Source of the DNA: Clostridia bacterium
Lineage (GTDB): Bacteria; Bacillota_A; Clostridia; Oscillospirales; CAG-272
DNA: 6,527 nt
Direction of reading: 5' to 3'
Assembly (NCBI GenBank): GCA_017632155.1
Contig: JAGBRZ010000027.1
Location: 1 to 6,527 of the forward strand
Both the position numbers and the translations under genes were made by a program. Positions 1-4,904 of this stretch are shown here, in pieces. The first letter of the stretch is position 1. Every line of letters starts with the position of its first letter. The notes under the pieces were generated by a model. The model was not told the DNA's origin. It made no database searches and saw only the letters and a program-made list of their open reading frames with translations.

Positions 1-245
1 TAGACAAGTTCAGAGAACGCCTCCAGACCGTGAAGGAGTACGAAGACCCGATCACGAGATATGCCGTGGTGGTGAGCTGGCAAATGGCGATGAGCACCGT
101 GCTCATTCACCTTCTTCATTGCAGGATCATTTCTCCCGACGTTTTCATGGACATCTGCAACGAATTTGAAAATGAGACGGAATTCCGGAATGCGGTATGG
201 GGTCAGGACGATGAGCGCACAAAGGAAGGGAACAATAATGACTGA
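1..245 (+). CDS. Hypothetical phage protein, 5' end outside the window
   Basis: The reading frame is open from the first full codon (base 3) to the TGA at 243-245, giving about 80 visible residues. A GTG at 30 could be a start, but no Shine-Dalgarno sequence precedes it and the open frame continues upstream, so I treat the gene as truncated by the window edge. The visible protein has a hydrophobic helical stretch (around VVVSWQMAMSTVLIHLLH) followed by an acidic, polar tail ending in KEGNNND. The hydrophobic part contains a histidine and is more likely a buried helix than a membrane span. Its last 8 bases overlap the next gene. I do not recognise the family. The position at the head of a row of small genes fits a phage accessory protein. 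Confidence 0.6.
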   Translation, partial: DKFRERLQTVKEYEDPITRYAVVVSWQMAMSTVLIHLLHCRIISPDVFMDICNEFENETEFRNAVWGQDDERTKEGNNND

Positions 246-387
246 AGAAAAGATCTGTGAAACGTGCCGGTGGTGGGCACATGACCCGGAAGAAGGCTGG
301 GAACATTACTGTATTTGCATCGACAGCCCGCTGGCGGGTGAGGACACGAGAGCGGAAGAGCGGTGCAAGAAATGGGAGGGAATGTGA
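238..387 (+). CDS. Small cysteine-rich (zinc-ribbon-like) phage protein, 49 aa
   Basis: This 49-residue protein starts at ATG 238, with AAAGGAAGGG at 221-230 as ribosome binding site. The frame is open further upstream, but an earlier start would lie inside the previous gene and lose this site. Cysteines at residues 7 and 10 (CETC), 25 and 27 (CIC) and 43, with tryptophans at 12, 13, 21 and 46, make a pattern like a small zinc-binding module. The layout CxxCRWW ... C.C.DSP ... CxxWE is one I recall from many small proteins of Clostridia phages. Zinc binding is inferred from the cysteine spacing alone and the role is unknown. The gene overlaps the previous one by 8 bases and the next by one (TGATG). 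Confidence 0.75.
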   Translation: MTEEKICETCRWWAHDPEEGWEHYCICIDSPLAGEDTRAEERCKKWEGM

Positions 388-503
388 TGGAGTTTTTAGT
401 CGCCATCTTTGGCGGGTTGCTTGGTGGGCTTATTACAGTTGTGGCTGTAATAATGGTTTTGATGGGCGAAGGCCCGGAAGGAGAAGGAAATGCAGACGAT
501 TAA
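387..503 (+). CDS. Tiny single-pass membrane protein, 38 aa (DUF3789-like)
   Basis: ATG 387 to TAA 501-503 encodes 38 residues. GGGAGGG (374-380) stands 6 bases before the start and the start shares a base with the previous stop (TGATG). Residues 3-26 form one continuous hydrophobic, glycine-rich segment (FLVAIFGGLLGGLITVVAVIMVLM), followed by an acidic tail ending NADD, so a single transmembrane helix with a short charged tail is very likely. The size, N-terminal helix and tail resemble the DUF3789 family of tiny phage and plasmid proteins; that link is from memory. No function can be assigned. A perfect 9-bp hairpin (430-453) lies inside the membrane-segment codons. The gene overlaps the next one by 14 bases. 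Confidence 0.7.
   Translation: MEFLVAIFGGLLGGLITVVAVIMVLMGEGPEGEGNADD
430..453. repeat. Perfect 9-bp inverted repeat (stem-loop) inside the tiny membrane-protein gene
   Basis: TTATTACAG (430-438) and CTGTAATAA (445-453) are exact reverse complements separated by the 6-base loop TTGTGG. The stem is AT-rich and has no following U tract, so it is not a typical intrinsic terminator. It lies 37 bases before the next start codon at 490, so it could affect translation there, be a protein-binding site, or be chance. Confidence 0.5.
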
Positions 504-696
504 ACGTGAGCTGACTGAGGAAGAATACATTATGCTGACGGAACTTCCGTACGCGAAGCGGGAAGAGTATCTTTTCCCGGACGGCATCCCGCAGCAGTGG
601 GTCGCGGGATACGGATACTACGGGCACCACCTGCGCCGCAACCCGGCGAAGAACGAATATGCCGTTCTTTTCCGGCTTGGTGATTCCTGTGACTGA
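490..696 (+). CDS. Hypothetical phage protein, 68 aa
   Basis: The 68-residue protein starts at ATG 490, 6 bases after AAGGAG (478-483); the last 14 bases of the preceding gene overlap its start. The N-terminal part is acidic and helical (residues 7-27, LTEEEYIMLTELPYAKREEY). It is followed by an aromatic, glycine-rich segment with WVAGYGYYGHH at 37-47 and a short C-terminal end RLGDSCD. I recall similar short proteins (LTEEEY...LP...REEYLF...GIP...GYGYYG) in Clostridia prophages, always without a function. No catalytic or binding motif is evident. The good start signal, conserved-looking aromatic core and tight packing support it as real. Confidence 0.7.
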   Translation: MQTIKRELTEEEYIMLTELPYAKREEYLFPDGIPQQWVAGYGYYGHHLRRNPAKNEYAVLFRLGDSCD

Positions 697-895
697 GTGG
701 TACACGGCGACATTCCCGCTGCCGTTTAAGCGGTGCCTCGTGACGGTGCAGGGGAGCACGGACCTCCGCTGGGTTTCGACCGGGTATCTTGACGCGAATG
801 GCGAGTGGCGCAACACGGGCGGCTATCCGATGGTGGATAGGGTTGTCGCGTGGGCTGAATACCCTGAGCCGTACAAGGGAGACGCGGAAGAATGA
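689..895 (+). CDS. DUF551-like small phage protein, 68 aa
   Basis: Starting at GTG 689 the protein has 68 residues and overlaps the previous gene by 8 bases (GTGACTGA). An ATG at 659 in the same frame would add ten residues (MPFFSGLVIP) and a 38-base overlap. I prefer 689 because TEWY at residues 2-5 then sits at the N-terminus, where this kind of protein usually has its first tryptophan; neither start has a strong Shine-Dalgarno sequence. The layout fits DUF551-type proteins: N-terminal EW, a proline pair near 10-12, a hydrophobic strand CLVTVQ (16-21), a central GY...W (32-40) and the C-terminal signature VVAWAEYPEPYK (52-63), close to the typical AWMPLPEPY. Function of the family is unknown. 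Its stop overlaps the methyltransferase start (ATGA). Confidence 0.7.
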   Translation: MTEWYTATFPLPFKRCLVTVQGSTDLRWVSTGYLDANGEWRNTGGYPMVDRVVAWAEYPEPYKGDAEE

Positions 896-2085
896 TCCAC
901 TATGGCGACATCACAAAACTGAACGGCGCAGACCTGCCGCCTGTTGATGTTGTTACGGGCGGTTCGCCGTGTCAGGATCTTAGCGTCGCGGCGGGAAAGC
1001 GTGCCGGGCTTGCAGGAGAACGAAGCGGCCTGTTTATGGAGCAGGTGCGCGTAATAAAGGAGATGCGAGAGCATGACAGAGCAAGTGGAAGGACAGATAA
1101 GTTTGTTCGGCCCAGGTTCATGGTGTGGGAAAACGTCCCCGGAGCCTTGTCAAGCGGAGACCCTAAAGGCGGAGACTTCCGAATCGTGCTTGAAGAAACA
1201 GCACGGATTGCGGAACCGTTTGCCGCAATTCCTCGACCTGAGGGGGGGTGGCAACCTGCAGGGTGCGTCATGGGTGACGGGTGGTCCGTTGCTTGGAGAG
1301 TACACGATGCGCAGTTTTGGGGAGTGCCCCAACGAAGACGTAGAATCGCGCTTGTCGCAGATTTTGGAGGACAATCCGCACCCGAAATATTGTTTAACCG
1401 CAAAGGCGTGTCAGGGGATTCTGCGGAGAGCGGACAAGCGCGGGCGGGAACTGCCGGAGCAACTTCGGGAAGCCCTGATCCGTCAGGCTGTTCTGACGTA
1501 AGCGGTGGAGTGCTGATGATAGAGTTGACCAGTACGAAAAACACCATTGTGAAGGACGGCATTTGCCCGACTCTGACACAAAGGATGGGAACGGGTGGGA
1601 ACCAGGTGAACGCGGTGTTCGACATTGAACCATTCATAATGGCGACAGGCCAGGCAAACGCCGAAATAATGAAGGGGTGGTGTGCAACACTGAACGCAAA
1701 CCATGAGCAACCTATCGTTGCGGCGGTCAGCCCCATAAACGGACCGGCTCTTCGACGCCTGACGCCGCTTGAGTGCGAACGCCTGCAGGGGTTCCCGGAC
1801 GGGTGGACGGACATAGGGGAATGGACAGATACAAGAGGCAAGGCACACAAGGCGTCCGACACAGCACGTTATAAAGCCCTTGGAAACAGCATTGCCCTGC
1901 CGTACTGGAAAGTTCTTGCACGGAAGATCGCGGCGCAGTACGACCGCGACATCACGATGGGCAGCCTGTTTGACGGTATCGGCGGGTTTCCACTTGCGTT
2001 TCAGCATTGCGGCGCAACACCGGCGTGGGCAAGCGAGATTGAAGAGTTCTGCATCGCCGTAACGAAGAGAAGGTTCGGAGAGTGA
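892..2085 (+). CDS. DNA cytosine-5 methyltransferase, circularly permuted
   Basis: This 397-residue enzyme should transfer a methyl group from SAM to C5 of cytosine in double-stranded DNA. Visible motifs in order: IV, GGSPCQDLS (23-31), catalytic Cys27; VI, ENV (80-82); VIII, QRRRRIALVADF (147-158); a target-recognition region (about 159-287); IX, RRLTPLECERLQGFPDGW (288-305); X, ALGNSIALPYW (329-339); then motif I, SLFDGIGGF (358-366), and motif II, ASEIEEF (380-386). Usual order is I to X, so the SAM-binding start has moved to the C-terminus. An in-frame stop at 865-867 excludes an N-terminal motif I. The C-terminal KRRFGE followed by the N-terminal MIHYGDITK reads as one uninterrupted stretch of a normal enzyme. 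All key residues are present, so it is probably active. The recognition site cannot be read from sequence, and no restriction endonuclease is nearby. A second frame overlaps codons 61-203. Confidence 0.93.
   Translation: MIHYGDITKLNGADLPPVDVVTGGSPCQDLSVAAGKRAGLAGERSGLFMEQVRVIKEMREHDRASGRTDKFVRPRFMVWENVPGALSSGDPKGGDFRIVLEETARIAEPFAAIPRPEGGWQPAGCVMGDGWSVAWRVHDAQFWGVPQRRRRIALVADFGGQSAPEILFNRKGVSGDSAESGQARAGTAGATSGSPDPSGCSDVSGGVLMIELTSTKNTIVKDGICPTLTQRMGTGGNQVNAVFDIEPFIMATGQANAEIMKGWCATLNANHEQPIVAAVSPINGPALRRLTPLECERLQGFPDGWTDIGEWTDTRGKAHKASDTARYKALGNSIALPYWKVLARKIAAQYDRDITMGSLFDGIGGFPLAFQHCGATPAWASEIEEFCIAVTKRRFGE
1056..1062 (+). promoter_or_regulatory. Internal Shine-Dalgarno (AAAGGAG) inside the methyltransferase gene
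   Basis: AAAGGAG at 1056-1062 stands 10 bases before ATG 1073, the start of the nested +1 frame. In the methyltransferase frame the same bases encode part of VIKEM, so the match could be imposed by that protein, but sequence and distance both suit ribosome binding. Confidence 0.45.
1073..1501 (+). CDS. Candidate nested overlapping gene in +1 frame of the methyltransferase, 142 aa
   Basis: A 142-codon frame from ATG 1073 to TAA 1499-1501 lies wholly inside the methyltransferase gene, one frame over. AAAGGAG (1056-1062) precedes it. The product does not look like a random shadow: it is hydrophilic and mixed, beginning MTEQVEGQISLFGPGSW, with a central GPLLGEYTMRSFGE (residues 71-84) and a helical C-terminus including SRLSQILEDNPHPKY and CLTAKACQGILRRADKRG. 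I recall very similar hypothetical proteins (SLF...W.GKTS.E..., LSQILED.PHPKY, LSAKACQGIL.RA..RG) from Clostridia prophages, also beside methyltransferases; this needs a database check. No known fold or function is evident. It could be a true second protein or a frame kept open by constraint on the enzyme. The G7 run at 1242-1248 lies within both frames. Confidence 0.5.
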   Translation: MTEQVEGQISLFGPGSWCGKTSPEPCQAETLKAETSESCLKKQHGLRNRLPQFLDLRGGGNLQGASWVTGGPLLGEYTMRSFGECPNEDVESRLSQILEDNPHPKYCLTAKACQGILRRADKRGRELPEQLREALIRQAVLT

Positions 2086-2092
2086 GGGAAAA

Positions 2093-2791
2093 ATGGCTGA
2101 ACGAAGAATGTTCGCTAAGACAATTATTGGCACCGAGGTATTCCTTGATATGCCGCTTTCGACGCAGGCGTTATACTTCCATCTTTCGATGCGGGCAGAC
2201 GATGAGGGTTTTGTCGGATGCCCCCGGAAGATACAGCGGATGATCGGCGCGTCGGATGACGATTTGAAGGTGCTGATTGCGAAAAAGTTTCTGATCCCGT
2301 TTGAGTCTGGCGTTGTTGTGATCCGGCACTGGAAGATTCACAATTATATCCAGAAGGACCGGTTCAGGCAGACGGAATTCCGGGAAGAACGGGAACAGCT
2401 TTCGACAGACGAGCGGGGGCTGTATACAGAATGTATCCAGTTTGTATCCAAATTGGATACACAGGATAGGGTAGGTAAGGATAGGGTAGTTAAGGATAGG
2501 TTAGGAGAGGATAGGGTAGAGAAAGAAGGTATGCTTACGCATACAGAAGAAAGAAAGCGTTTCCAACCGCCGACCGTAGACGAGGTTTCGGAGTACTGCG
2601 CGGACAAGGACCTGAATGTGGACGCCGGGTACTTCGTGGACTATTACACCGCAAAGGGATGGATGATCGGGCGGGAGAAGATGAAGGACTGGAAGGCAGC
2701 GGCTCGGAACTGGGACAGACGCGGAAAGCCGTCCCAGAAGACCGCCGAAGAGATGCATCAGGAATACCTGGACAAGTGGAGGGACGCATGA
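2093..2791 (+). CDS. Phage replisome organizer / replication initiation protein
   Basis: This 232-residue protein is likely the origin-binding initiator, comparable in place and role to SPP1 G38P. Residues 1-100 match the phage replisome-organizer N-terminal winged-helix domain: RRMFAKTIIGTEVFLDMPLS, ALYFHLSMRADDEGFVG (26-42), then IGASDDDLKVLIAKKFL and HWKIHNYIQKDR (79-90). Residues 125-144 are a charged linker of four pentapeptides (DRVGK, DRVVK, DRLGE, DRVEK) encoded by the iterons. Residues 157-210 form a second conserved domain (PPTVDEV...YFVDYYTAKGW...MKDWKAAARNWDRR) common at the C-terminus of phage replication proteins, probably a contact for the loader or helicase. The start at ATG 2093 follows GAGGGA closely, 7 bases after the methyltransferase stop. 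The next gene overlaps by 4 bases. Confidence 0.88.
   Translation: MAERRMFAKTIIGTEVFLDMPLSTQALYFHLSMRADDEGFVGCPRKIQRMIGASDDDLKVLIAKKFLIPFESGVVVIRHWKIHNYIQKDRFRQTEFREEREQLSTDERGLYTECIQFVSKLDTQDRVGKDRVVKDRLGEDRVEKEGMLTHTEERKRFQPPTVDEVSEYCADKDLNVDAGYFVDYYTAKGWMIGREKMKDWKAAARNWDRRGKPSQKTAEEMHQEYLDKWRDA
2421..2461. repeat. TGTATCCA repeats and 19-bp inverted repeat, probable part of the origin
   Basis: TGTATACA (2421-2428), TGTATCCA (2432-2439) and TGTATCCA (2443-2450) recur every 11 bases. The third continues into the odd palindrome TGTATCCAAATTGGATACA (2443-2461), whose 9-base arms match perfectly around a central A. One-turn spacing and dyad symmetry suggest cooperative protein binding. The stretch is AT-richer than its surroundings and leads straight into the 15-bp iterons. 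Confidence 0.65.
2464..2518 (+). repeat. Four 15-bp-period iterons inside the initiator gene (candidate replication origin)
   Basis: The core GGATAGGGTA occurs at 2464-2473, 2479-2488 and 2509-2518, with one variant GGATAGGTTA at 2494-2503. All four are exactly 15 bases apart, with varying 5-base spacers. The period preserves the reading frame and yields a DRxxK/E pentapeptide repeat in the linker of the initiator. Origins made of iterons inside the initiator gene are known from lambda (within O), and origins within or beside replisome-organizer genes from SPP1 and TP901-1. By that precedent this is the likely origin and binding site of the encoded protein. Binding itself is inferred. Confidence 0.72.
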
Positions 2792-3318
2792 CAAGGGATG
2801 AAACAAAAGCGCTTTTGATTGCGGTTCAGTCACTATATCCGCAGTGGCGGGTGCCGGACCCGAAACTGACGCTTGACGCTTGGGCGGTCGTACTGAAGGA
2901 ATACGACTTTAACGTCATGCAGGCCGCGCTGAAAAGATACGCCATCACGAACAGTACCGGGTTCGCGCCTTCGGTCGGACAGCTGATCGGGCAGATCAGC
3001 GAGGCACAGTCGAAGCAGGAGCTGACAGCGCTTGAAGCGTGGGGCATGGTTCTCCGGGCAATCGGCAATTCTGCGTACAACTCCGTTGAAGAGTACAACG
3101 CGCTTCCGGAGACTGTCAGGCGGTCGGTCGGGAGTCCTGGAAACCTGCGGGCGTGGTCACAGCTTGAGTACGAAGGCTTAAACGTCGCGCAAGCGCAATT
3201 TATGCGGGTTTACAACGCTTTGCAGGAACGCGCGGTAAAAGATGCGCTGATACCGGAAGACGTCCGAAATCGGCTGAATTTCGCGTCACACGCAGCCTTG
3301 GAGAAAAAGGATGAGTAG
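2788..3318 (+). CDS. Replicative helicase loader/inhibitor, G39P-like
   Basis: ATG 2788 overlaps the initiator stop (ATGA) and follows GGAGGG (2778-2783). The 176-residue protein fits the helicase loader/inhibitor family of SPP1 G39P: N-terminal MTRDETKALLIAVQSLYPQW (1-20), a helix with AWAVVLKEYDFNVMQAALKRY (31-51), then TGFAPSVGQLIGQI (57-70). The C-terminal part, ALEAWGMVLRAI (81-92) with SAYNSVEEYNALP and AVGSP-like SVGSPGNLRAW, matches longer versions seen in Clostridia phages. In SPP1 the loader holds the hexameric helicase off DNA until the origin-bound initiator releases it. Here it follows the initiator directly, the same order as SPP1 genes 38 and 39, but no phage helicase follows, so the target is probably the host DnaB-type helicase. 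The frame is open upstream to 2659, but that would overlap the initiator by 130 bases. Confidence 0.78.
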   Translation: MTRDETKALLIAVQSLYPQWRVPDPKLTLDAWAVVLKEYDFNVMQAALKRYAITNSTGFAPSVGQLIGQISEAQSKQELTALEAWGMVLRAIGNSAYNSVEEYNALPETVRRSVGSPGNLRAWSQLEYEGLNVAQAQFMRVYNALQERAVKDALIPEDVRNRLNFASHAALEKKDE

Positions 3319-3730
3319 GGCGGCGTTCTTTGTTGAAGGCGCACCGGTCGGCAAGGGGCGTCCGCGGTTCAGTTCCGGCGGGGCATATGTCAGGACCTAT
3401 ACTCCGAAAAAAACCGCCGACTATGAAAAGCACGTTCGGATGCGTTACATTGCGATGTGTAATTCTACGCAGCTTAACGGTCCGCTCCGCGCAGAGATCA
3501 CCTGCGTGTTCAAGATCCCCAAATCAACGACGAAGGCGAACCGCGAGCGTATGCTCCGGGGGGAGATCCTGCCGACGGTCAAGCCGGATGCGGACAACAT
3601 AGCGAAGACGATACTGGACGCGCTGAACGGCCTCGCGTACGAAGACGACAAACAGATCACGGCGTTGAAGGTAAACAAGGTCTATGGCGAGGAGCCGTGC
3701 GTCAATGTGATACTGGAGGAACTGCTATGA
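3311..3730 (+). CDS. rusA: RusA-family Holliday junction resolvase
   Basis: This 139-residue protein has the size and motifs of RusA, a dimeric metal-dependent nuclease that cuts four-way junctions. FFVEGAPVGKGRPRF (6-20) is the typical N-terminal strand and basic loop. The catalytic core KPDADNIAKTILDALNG (91-107) carries Asp93, Asp95 and Lys99, equivalent to E. coli Asp70, Asp72 and Lys76. YEDDKQI (110-116) supplies the third acidic position (Asp112 or Asp113, for Asp91). The basic helix around 71-83 probably contacts DNA. The start at ATG 3311 overlaps the loader by 8 bases and follows GGAG (3300-3303). Next to RecT and a nuclease it probably resolves recombination or replication intermediates before packaging. 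Confidence 0.92.
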   Translation: MSRAAFFVEGAPVGKGRPRFSSGGAYVRTYTPKKTADYEKHVRMRYIAMCNSTQLNGPLRAEITCVFKIPKSTTKANRERMLRGEILPTVKPDADNIAKTILDALNGLAYEDDKQITALKVNKVYGEEPCVNVILEELL

Positions 3731-4308
3731 TCTCAAAGAAACACGTTTACACGATAAACGGGGAATCACACACCATTGAGAAATGGGCGGAAATGAAGGG
3801 GCTGAACACCCGTACAGTGATAGAACGGCTCCGGTCCGGGAAACCGATAGAGGACGCCCTTTACCCGTCACGGAACAGACCGATGGAGCCGATGCGGATC
3901 ACTGTTGACGGAATCACGCTTACTGTCCGGGAATGGGCGCACCGTATCGGGATCGCGGAGAACACACTGCGGAGTCGGTTCCGATTCTGCACCCCGGAAG
4001 CAGCAGTCCGGATGGGCCTGCCGAGGACGCCGGCGGAGGTGACGCCGAATCGGTTAATCTCGATCATAAGGCACGAGCAGGAAAAGCTGAACGGTGTGTT
4101 CCCGGCGTACCGACATTACATGATGGCTCGTAAATGTTCCCTCGGCACGTTCCCCGGAGACGGGTTCATGCGGTTTTACAACCTCACGAACCACGTTTAT
4201 TGTGAAGAGGCCGGCGGGCAGGTGTACGCGGTCCTGTGGTACGAACGGCCGCTGACGCCGGAAGAGCGAGCGAATTATGAAATATCGAAAGGGCATAGGG
4301 TAACATAA
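3727..4308 (+). CDS. Protein with two tandem HTH-like repeats, probable DNA-binding, 193 aa
   Basis: ATG 3727 overlaps the rusA stop (ATGA) and lies 6 bases after GGAGGA (3715-3720), so it is preferred over an upstream ATG at 3697. Residues 8-46 and 57-98 are copies of one module: a short strand with an NG or DG turn, a WA...GI/GL helix pair (KWAEMKGLNTRTVIERLRSG and EWAHRIGIAENTLRSRFRF), then a tail (PIEDAL / TPEAAVRMG). This resembles helix-turn-helix units found in phage proteins and next to HNH or other homing nucleases. No HNH, GIY-YIG or other catalytic signature is present. The C-terminal half (about 105-193) is unrecognised; GTFPGDGFMRFYNL and VYAVLWYERPLTPEE look like a folded domain. 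I infer DNA binding; a regulator or recombination accessory is possible. Confidence 0.72.
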   Translation: MISKKHVYTINGESHTIEKWAEMKGLNTRTVIERLRSGKPIEDALYPSRNRPMEPMRITVDGITLTVREWAHRIGIAENTLRSRFRFCTPEAAVRMGLPRTPAEVTPNRLISIIRHEQEKLNGVFPAYRHYMMARKCSLGTFPGDGFMRFYNLTNHVYCEEAGGQVYAVLWYERPLTPEERANYEISKGHRVT

Positions 4309-4904
4309 TGGCAAGAATACTTAGTTTTGCCCCGGAACAGCACGAGTACCAGCTCGACGGGGAGATCCTTCCGAGCGTGTCTGAACTGACGCGGTTTCTG
4401 ACGCGGGAAACATACAGCGACGTGTCGCAGTACACGCTTGACCGGGCAGCGGACAGGGGCACAACGGTACACAAGGCGACCGAAGCCCTGGACAAGTTCG
4501 GCGAGGTGGAAGTGGATGACGAATACCTGCCGTATCTTGAAGCGTACATCTCGTTTCGGCGTGAGCACAATGTCCGGTGGGACAGGATCGAATACGCATC
4601 GTACAACGCGGAATACAGATACGCGGGAACCATTGACCGCATGGGAACCGTAGACGGGAAGAAGGCACTGCTTGACATCAAAACCACAAGCACGATACAC
4701 AAACCGCTTGTGACGACACAGCTCGCACTGTATCGGATGATGCTTGAATCACAGGGTGACGGGCCGGAAACCCAGTACGTCCTGCAGCTCAAGAAGGACG
4801 GGAAGTACAGGCTGTTGGAGCTGCCGTTCCGGGATGATCTCGCAAAGGCGTGTATCCTGCTGCATAACGAACTGAAAACGAAGAAAAGAAAGAAGGAAGA
4901 CTGA
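4308..4904 (+). CDS. PD-(D/E)XK nuclease (RecB/Cas4-like phage exonuclease)
   Basis: The 198-residue protein shares one base with the previous gene (TAATG). It carries the RecB-type nuclease motifs in order: GTTVHKATEAL (51-61) with His55; YAGTIDR (105-111) with Asp110; ALLDIKTT (120-127) with Asp123 and Lys125; and QLALYRMML (138-146), the QxxxY motif with Gln138 and Tyr142. These residues bind metal and form the active site in the RecB/Cas4/AddB family. The N-terminal SVSELTRFL (23-31) and the basic tail KTKKRKKED are typical of phage members. Immediately before RecT, it most likely resects double-stranded ends to single strands for RecT to anneal, the role played by lambda exonuclease or RecE. 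Polarity cannot be read. A Cas4-like nickase role is possible, but no CRISPR genes are present. Confidence 0.85.
   Translation: MARILSFAPEQHEYQLDGEILPSVSELTRFLTRETYSDVSQYTLDRAADRGTTVHKATEALDKFGEVEVDDEYLPYLEAYISFRREHNVRWDRIEYASYNAEYRYAGTIDRMGTVDGKKALLDIKTTSTIHKPLVTTQLALYRMMLESQGDGPETQYVLQLKKDGKYRLLELPFRDDLAKACILLHNELKTKKRKKED

Noticed and set aside
430..453. Intrinsic transcription terminator
   Set aside because: The stem is AT-rich and no U tract follows; the genes on both sides are coupled by overlap.
972..1862. 296-codon minus-strand frame opposite the methyltransferase
   Set aside because: Its product is Pro/Ser/Arg-rich without domain character, no strong ribosome binding site was noticed, and it lies wholly antisense to a gene with all C5 methyltransferase motifs.
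1957..2085. Separate 42-codon gene carrying methyltransferase motif I, which would make a split enzyme
   Set aside because: ATG 1957 is in frame with the long gene, with no stop between them and no Shine-Dalgarno before it. A single permuted protein is simpler, though the ATG is probably an ancestral start.
2464..2518. CRISPR array or coding microsatellite
   Set aside because: The repeat unit is 10 bases with 5-base spacers, far too short for CRISPR. Position in an initiator gene favours origin iterons.
2659..2787. Longer N-terminus for the helicase loader starting at ATG 2659
   Set aside because: It would overlap the conserved C-terminal domain of the initiator by about 130 bases; ATG 2788 has GGAGGG and the usual 4-base coupling, and begins the family-like MTRDETK.
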